Positions 14,823-18,362 of a DNA stretch of 18,362 nucleotides are shown here, piece after piece (the first letter of the stretch is position 1; the number at the start of each line of letters is the position of its first letter). Where the stretch lies: the NCBI GenBank assembly GCA_036732565.1, contig DAINCF010000076.1:1-18362 (forward strand), read 5' to 3'. The notes under the pieces were generated by a model. That model saw only the letters and a list, made by a program, of their open reading frames with translations. It was not told the origin of the DNA and did not search any database. The translations under genes were made by a program, and so were the position numbers. Origin of the DNA: JAIVJN01 sp036732565. Its GTDB lineage: Bacteria; Acidobacteriota; Vicinamibacteria; Vicinamibacterales; UBA2999.

Positions 14823-14851
14823 CGTACGTGGGGGCCGGCTTTAGCCGGCCC
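14823..14851 (-). repeat. REP-like palindromic element, copy 4
   Basis: Stem GGGCCGGCT/AGCCGGCCC (14832-14840 and 14843-14851) with a 2-nt loop; on the minus strand the tail reads CCCCACGTACG, close to the CTACGTACG tail of copies 1 and 2. It lies between the propeller gene and the cupin gene. Confidence 0.7.
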
Positions 14852-14852
14852 T

Positions 14853-14915
14853 GGTCCGCCTAAAGCCACCCAGCGCGGCTGCCGCGCTGGGGACCCCGGC
14901 AAGGCGGACCCCACG
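14853..14915 (+). repeat. Interrupted REP-like hairpin with a second palindrome nested inside
   Basis: Outer arms GGTCCGCCT (14853-14861) and AGGCGGACC (14902-14910) plus tail CCACG would form a typical REP hairpin if joined. About 40 bp in between carry another perfect 10-bp stem, CCCAGCGCGG/CCGCGCTGGG (14869-14878 and 14882-14891). It looks like one palindromic element inserted into another. The stacked stems just after the propeller gene could stop or slow transcription. Confidence 0.6.
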
Positions 14916-14918
14916 ATC

Positions 14919-15797
14919 TCACGTCGTCAAACTGAATCGACAAATGTACGCCGGCGCGCTGCCAGGGCTCGTATCGCGCCCGCCGCCGAGGCCGGCATCG
15001 CAATAGTACATATAGCCCTTGTAGATGCACATGCCGTGCGGGTCGGGGTCGGTGGGCGCGAGCGTGATGGCTTCCAGCACCTGCCCCGAGTCCGGATTGA
15101 GCTTCTGCACCAGGCGATCGCCGGCCGACAAGCACCAGATTGCGCCATCGTGCCATTCGAGCCCATGGGGCGCGTTCTGACGGACGGGGATGAGGCGCTT
15201 GACGCGGAGGTCATCCTTGACGTCCAGCTCGGCGAGCGCGCTGATGTTCAGCGCGACGACCCACAGCGTGTTGTGCTCCGCCACGTAGACCGCACCGTGC
15301 ACGCCACCCCACGGCGGGTCGTAGGCCCGGATCGTCTTGCCCGTTTTCAGGTCCGCCTGAATGATCTCGCCGAACGGTCGATCGCCCGGCCGCTTCTCGC
15401 GCATCTGCGCGGCGGATCCGCCGGCGTTCGCGTTCAGCCACAGGTAGCCGCCGCCCACGGCGATGCCGCTGGTGTTGTGCGACTCCGAGATGAACTCGTG
15501 CAGCACCTTCCCGGTCTGCCAGTCGACCCGGGACACGCGCTCCGAGATCTGATCCGCGATCCACAGCCCATCGTCGGCCGCTTCGAGCGCGTTCGGGTGC
15601 GTGTCCGGCGCCTTGTACAACTTCTCCACCTTGGCCGCGCGCGAGGGATGAGCCGGAAGCTTGTCCTGCGCTCGTGCAGTGGTCAGGCCCGCGAACGCCG
15701 CAAGGCCGGAGGTCGCTGCCGCTCCGATGAAGTCCCGGCGTCTCACCACTAATGGAGCGTATCTAGGCACGGTGCCAAACGGCTCATTGGCGCCCAT
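14919..15797 (-). CDS. Tat-exported beta-propeller protein (SMP-30/streptogramin lyase-like)
   Basis: A 292-residue protein. The twin-arginine signal RRRDFIGAAATSGLAAFAGL ends near ARA before QDKLPAH, so export in folded form is expected. The mature part has repeated propeller strands of the form GLWIADQISERVSRVDWQTG, GGYLWLNANAGG, NTLWVVALNISALAELD, GAIWCLSAGDRLVQKLNPDS and GYMYYCDAG. Conserved His residues (THPNALE, HNTSG, GVHGA, APHGLEWH, DPHGMC) recur once per blade, as in virginiamycin B lyase and SMP-30/gluconolactonase-like proteins. It could be a lactonase, a lyase or only a binding propeller. The ATG at 15797 shares one base with the upstream stop (TAATG) and has AAGGGA just upstream. 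The much longer frame further upstream is the shadow of the lipocalin-like gene. Confidence 0.85.
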   Translation of the reverse strand: MGANEPFGTVPRYAPLVVRRRDFIGAAATSGLAAFAGLTTARAQDKLPAHPSRAAKVEKLYKAPDTHPNALEAADDGLWIADQISERVSRVDWQTGKVLHEFISESHNTSGIAVGGGYLWLNANAGGSAAQMREKRPGDRPFGEIIQADLKTGKTIRAYDPPWGGVHGAVYVAEHNTLWVVALNISALAELDVKDDLRVKRLIPVRQNAPHGLEWHDGAIWCLSAGDRLVQKLNPDSGQVLEAITLAPTDPDPHGMCIYKGYMYYCDAGLGGGRDTSPGSAPAYICRFSLTT

Positions 15798-16801
15798 TAG
15801 GATCCCTTCTTCGGTAGAGGCGTAAACGGATCGAGCGGCTTCAGGCGCGTGTAGGTTGCCTGCACTTTGGCGCCCGTCGGATCCGTGCCCTGCAGCGTCA
15901 TGGTTTCGCCGGTGACGGTGAACTGCGCGGTCTCGTCGACGCCCGTGAGATTCGGGTCGATGTTCGCAACGTAGCGACGCGTGAGCGACGTGCCCGAGAG
16001 ATTGTACGTCCCGCGCGCCGCGGACAGGCCGGTGTAGGCGGCAACGAAGTCCTGCGTGGTGTACTGCTCGAGTGGCTTCTTCGGGTTGGTGCGGCCCTTC
16101 GGCATCACCGTCTGATGGAACCAGCCATCGTCGCCGAGCATGAGCCACTGCTTGAGCGTCGAGCCGGTCACCGCCTGACCATTTACATTGAGGGCGGTTC
16201 GCTCCCACGTCCCCACGAGCGTCTTCGAGCTGAGCGCCTGAACCGGCAGTCTCCGCATCCGCGCCTGCGGCGATCGCGTCGGCCCGGTGCCGGTGAGCGG
16301 CATGATGTTGCCCTCGAAGTGCCATCCGCGCAACTGATCGCTCTCGCCGTCCGCGCCGGGCGACATCCCACCCAGTGAATGTCGATTCACGGTTTGACCG
16401 TTGATTTGATAGGTCCCGTACGCGCCTTCCAACTTGTCGAAGCGATTGAGCAGCTCCTGCGGCGTCTGCTGGTCGAGCGGCTTGTTCACCTGCGGCCGAC
16501 CCGAGGGGAATTCCATCATCGAATAGTAGCCATCGGCGCCGAAGAAGACATAGAGCGGCGCGTCGGGTGGCTGCACCGAGAACGAGTTCCGCAGCAGCGA
16601 GATCCGGACCCACGTGCCGACGAGGGGGTTGTTGAAGGGCGGGTTGGGCGCGTCGTCACATCGATCGCCGTCCCAGTGGCTGCACTGGTAGGTCGACATG
16701 TCCTCGGGCAGCGGCCCGGTGCCAGCCGCCGGTTTTTGCTGTGCGAGGAGGGACCCGGTCGCCGCCACGCAAGCGACAAGGCCCAACGCGGCGCGATACA
16801 T
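15797..16801 (-). CDS. Secreted protein with two tandem lipocalin-like domains
   Basis: A 334-residue protein. A signal peptide (MYRAALGLVACVAATGSLLA before QQKPAAG) is followed by a Cys-containing segment (STYQCSHWDGDRCDD) and two homologous domains. Each opens with LVGTW (residues ~59 and ~194), then a block GADGYYSMMEFPSGRPQVNK or GDDGWFHQTVMPKGRTNPKK, then PLDQQTPQELL or PLEQYTTQDFV, then GAYGTYQINGQTVNRHSL or AARGTYNLSGTSLTRRYV. This is the lipocalin-like (Lipocalin_5-type) layout, duplicated in one chain. Such domains bind small hydrophobic or aromatic ligands. The ATG at 16801 is preferred because the signal peptide starts there and a promoter -10 box lies 7 nt upstream, implying a leaderless mRNA; no strong Shine-Dalgarno is seen. 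It is coupled to the propeller gene by TAATG. Confidence 0.85.
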   Translation of the reverse strand: MYRAALGLVACVAATGSLLAQQKPAAGTGPLPEDMSTYQCSHWDGDRCDDAPNPPFNNPLVGTWVRISLLRNSFSVQPPDAPLYVFFGADGYYSMMEFPSGRPQVNKPLDQQTPQELLNRFDKLEGAYGTYQINGQTVNRHSLGGMSPGADGESDQLRGWHFEGNIMPLTGTGPTRSPQARMRRLPVQALSSKTLVGTWERTALNVNGQAVTGSTLKQWLMLGDDGWFHQTVMPKGRTNPKKPLEQYTTQDFVAAYTGLSAARGTYNLSGTSLTRRYVANIDPNLTGVDETAQFTVTGETMTLQGTDPTGAKVQATYTRLKPLDPFTPLPKKGS

Positions 16802-16808
16802 GGGCGTG

Positions 16809-16851
16809 AGCCTAGCAAGTGGCCAGAAAGCATCGTGTAACACTTTGTTTC
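16809..16851 (-). promoter_or_regulatory. Activator-type promoter before the lipocalin-like gene (shared element, copy B)
   Basis: On the minus strand GAAACAAAGTGTTACACG (16851-16834) is followed 16 bp later by TGCTAGGCT (16817-16809). It matches copy A at 8761-8802 in 17 of 18 bases of the upstream element, and in the extended -10 except for one base. The direct repeats GAAACA and GTTACA are 10 bp apart. It overlaps the stop codon of the response-regulator gene. With a -10 ending 7 nt before the ATG, the transcript would start at or next to the start codon. Confidence 0.6.
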
Positions 16852-17542
16852 ACCCCTCCGGTGTCAGGCTGTACCCCTCGCCATGGAGCGTGCGGATGTA
16901 GCGAGGCTTGTGCGGATCTGGCTCGATCTTCCGCCGCAGGCGTGCAATCGAGATGTCCACCGACCGCGTCAGCGGCAGGTGCCGATAGCCCCACACCTCC
17001 TGCAGGAGGTCGTCGCGGGTCACCAGGCGGCCCGAGCGATCCGCCAAATAGTGTAAGACCTCCAGCTCCCGATGGCTCAATCCCAGGTCGTGCCCCTTCC
17101 GCGTCGCCCGCCGCGCCTGAAAATCGACGAGCACCTGGCCGAGACGCAGCACGCCGACCGCCGAGTCGCGGCGACGCATCACGGCCTTCATGCGCGCCAG
17201 CAGCTCCTCGAACGCAAACGGCTTCGTCACGTAGTCATCCGCCCCGAGATTGAGCCCGCGCACCTTGTCGTCCTTGCCGCTCCGCGCGGACACGATGATG
17301 ACCGGCGGCCGATCGCGGTGGGCGGCGAACAGCTGACAGATCTCGAAGCCGTCGCCTTCGGGCAGCATGAGATCCAGTAACACGATCTCCGGCTTGAACG
17401 CCCGCAGCTTCGCCTGCGCGTCGGTCGCGGTGCTGGCACACTCCACCTCGAAGCGCTCGAAGACGAGGTTGTCGCTCAGCAGGCGCGCCATCGCGTCGTC
17501 GTCTTCGATGATCAGCACGCGCACCGTGGACCCCTCGCTCAC
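16850..17542 (-). CDS. OmpR/PhoB-type response regulator
   Basis: A 230-residue DNA-binding response regulator. The receiver domain has the acidic pair Asp14-Asp15, the phospho-acceptor Asp57 in LLDLMLPEGDGFE, Ser85 and Lys107 in DDYVTKPFAF. The C-terminal winged helix (~135-230) shows LGLSHRELEVLHYLADRSGR, LLQEVWGYRH, SVDISIARLRRKIEPDP and RTLHGEGYSL, the usual OmpR-type recognition helix and wing. The GTG start overlaps the kinase stop by 4 nt (GTGA), so the pair is translated together. Its own promoter is not in view. It probably binds tandem direct repeats; the GAAACA-N4-GTTACA element overlapping its stop codon and recurring before the TonB-dependent receptor is the best local candidate, by inference only. 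Confidence 0.95.
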   Translation of the reverse strand: MSEGSTVRVLIIEDDDAMARLLSDNLVFERFEVECASTATDAQAKLRAFKPEIVLLDLMLPEGDGFEICQLFAAHRDRPPVIIVSARSGKDDKVRGLNLGADDYVTKPFAFEELLARMKAVMRRRDSAVGVLRLGQVLVDFQARRATRKGHDLGLSHRELEVLHYLADRSGRLVTRDDLLQEVWGYRHLPLTRSVDISIARLRRKIEPDPHKPRYIRTLHGEGYSLTPEG

Positions 17543-18362
17543 GACAGCACCGGGAGCGCGAGTCGAACCGTGGTGCCTTCGTTGGGCGTGCTCAACAGCT
17601 CGACCTCGCCACGATGCTCTTCCATGATCCGTTTGACGATCGACAGACCGAGACCGCTGCCGCCGGTGGAGCCGGCGCGGCCGCGATAGAACTTGTCGAA
17701 CACGCGCGGGATTTCTTCGGCGGCAATGCCCTTCCCGCGGTCGCTCACTTCCAGCAGCATTCGCTCACCGGCGACGCGACCGTTCCCGTTCGCCTGACGC
17801 GCGGTGATCTGCAGCACCCGCCGATGCCCCGAATACTTGATGGCGTTGTCAATCAGGTTGTCGAGCACCTGACACAGCATCGCGCGGTCGCCACACACGC
17901 GCGGCAGGTCCGCGGGCATGTCGATGGTGACGTCGAAGGCCTTGGCCGCGAGCTGAGGCCGGAACTGATTGAGCACGTCCTCGACAATCTCCGCGACCTC
18001 GAGGGCTTCGAACTGGGCGTGCCGTCCCGAGTTGGCCACGCGGGCGAACGTCAGGATGTTGTCGATCAGCCGCGTCAAACGCCACGCCTCCTGCGAGAGC
18101 AGGCGGGCGTAGTCCGCAATCGTCTCCAGTGAGTTGTAGCGGCGATTGCCGAGCGTCTCGCCAAGCAGTCGAATGAAGGCCAGGGGCGTCTTCAGCTCGT
18201 GCGTCACCGTGCACACGAAGTCCGACTGCATGGCGGCGAGCTCGGCGCGCGCGCGCACCGCGCGTGCCGTCAGCAGCATGCCGACGACGCTGGCCAGGGC
18301 GGCGGCAGCCAGCATGGCGTATGTGGCGCGAGCCGCATTGCCGCTTTCGATCGCGACGTTCC
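17539..18362 (-). CDS. Membrane sensor histidine kinase (partial, N-terminus off the right edge)
   Basis: The frame stays open through the right edge, so the sensor part is missing. What remains is the end of a periplasmic segment (NVAIESGNAARATYA), a membrane helix (MLAAAALASVVGMLL), a short linker and a PhoR-like kinase core. HisKA carries the phospho-accepting His in FVCTVTHELKTPLAF. The ATP-binding domain has the N box LIDNAIKYSG, the G1 box VSDRGKGI, the F box FDKFYRGR and the G2 box GGSGLGLSIVKRIMEEH. All the residues needed for activity appear intact. It lies directly upstream of the response regulator, with a 4-nt overlap, and the two almost certainly form a pair. The signal cannot be inferred from what is visible. 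Confidence 0.93.
   Translation of the reverse strand, partial: NVAIESGNAARATYAMLAAAALASVVGMLLTARAVRARAELAAMQSDFVCTVTHELKTPLAFIRLLGETLGNRRYNSLETIADYARLLSQEAWRLTRLIDNILTFARVANSGRHAQFEALEVAEIVEDVLNQFRPQLAAKAFDVTIDMPADLPRVCGDRAMLCQVLDNLIDNAIKYSGHRRVLQITARQANGNGRVAGERMLLEVSDRGKGIAAEEIPRVFDKFYRGRAGSTGGSGLGLSIVKRIMEEHRGEVELLSTPNEGTTVRLALPVLS

Noticed and set aside
15798..16613. N-terminal extension of the Tat propeller frame
   Set aside because: It overlaps the lipocalin-like gene in another frame. The Tat signal begins just after the ATG at 15797, which has a ribosome-binding site and TAATG coupling.

Overview
This is a GC-rich bacterial window. Its gene content best fits a free-living Acidobacteriota of the Vicinamibacteria type: an Oar-like TonB-dependent receptor with an N-terminal carboxypeptidase-regulatory-like domain, a giant two-propeller sensor fused to a sigma-54 activator, several secreted proteins of unknown function, and REP-like hairpins with a CTACGTACG-type tail. 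The taxonomic call is an inference from gene style. No rRNA, tRNA, CRISPR array, transposase or phage gene was seen.

Left part (1-4786). The edge holds the 5' part of a RodZ-like HTH gene on the minus strand. Divergent from it runs a plus-strand group: a secreted protein of unknown function, a group II PLP-dependent decarboxylase, and an FkbM-like methyltransferase-fold protein that carries a lipoprotein signal and overlaps the decarboxylase by 8 nt. Two 45-residue membrane proteins, which are easily missed, lie on the minus strand at 3690-3978. Divergent from them is a small secreted protein (4103-4786).

Middle (4787-12121). A pair of inverted REP-like hairpins separates the secreted-protein gene from a convergent 1258-aa regulator. 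That regulator has a signal peptide, about 14 propeller blades, a Y_Y_Y domain, one membrane helix, a PAS domain, a sigma-54 AAA+ domain and a Fis-type HTH. Divergent from it is a complete 988-aa TonB-dependent receptor. An unusual array of GGTTCC/GGAACC units with 12-13 bp spacing, arranged as two inverted halves, fills the gap after the receptor gene.

Right part (12122-18362, all minus strand). In transcription order it holds a sensor kinase (5' end off the window), an OmpR-type response regulator, a double lipocalin-like secreted protein, a Tat-exported beta-propeller protein, REP hairpins, an exported cupin, a Tat-exported FMN-dependent alpha-hydroxy-acid oxidase, and a second oxidase paralogue that has lost the catalytic His and a substrate-binding Arg. 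Start and stop codons overlap at three junctions. A periplasmic hydroxy-acid or lactone oxidation module under two-component control is a reasonable reading, but the substrate cannot be read from the sequence.

The most interesting signal links the two halves. An 18-bp element, GAAACAAA[C/G]TGTTACACG, with an extended -10 box TGCTAG[C/G]CT placed 15 or 16 bp downstream, occurs both before the TonB-dependent receptor and before the lipocalin/propeller genes. Its two half-sites, GAAACA and GTTACA, lie 10 bp apart in direct orientation, the geometry used by OmpR/PhoB regulators, so the local response regulator is a candidate for controlling both.
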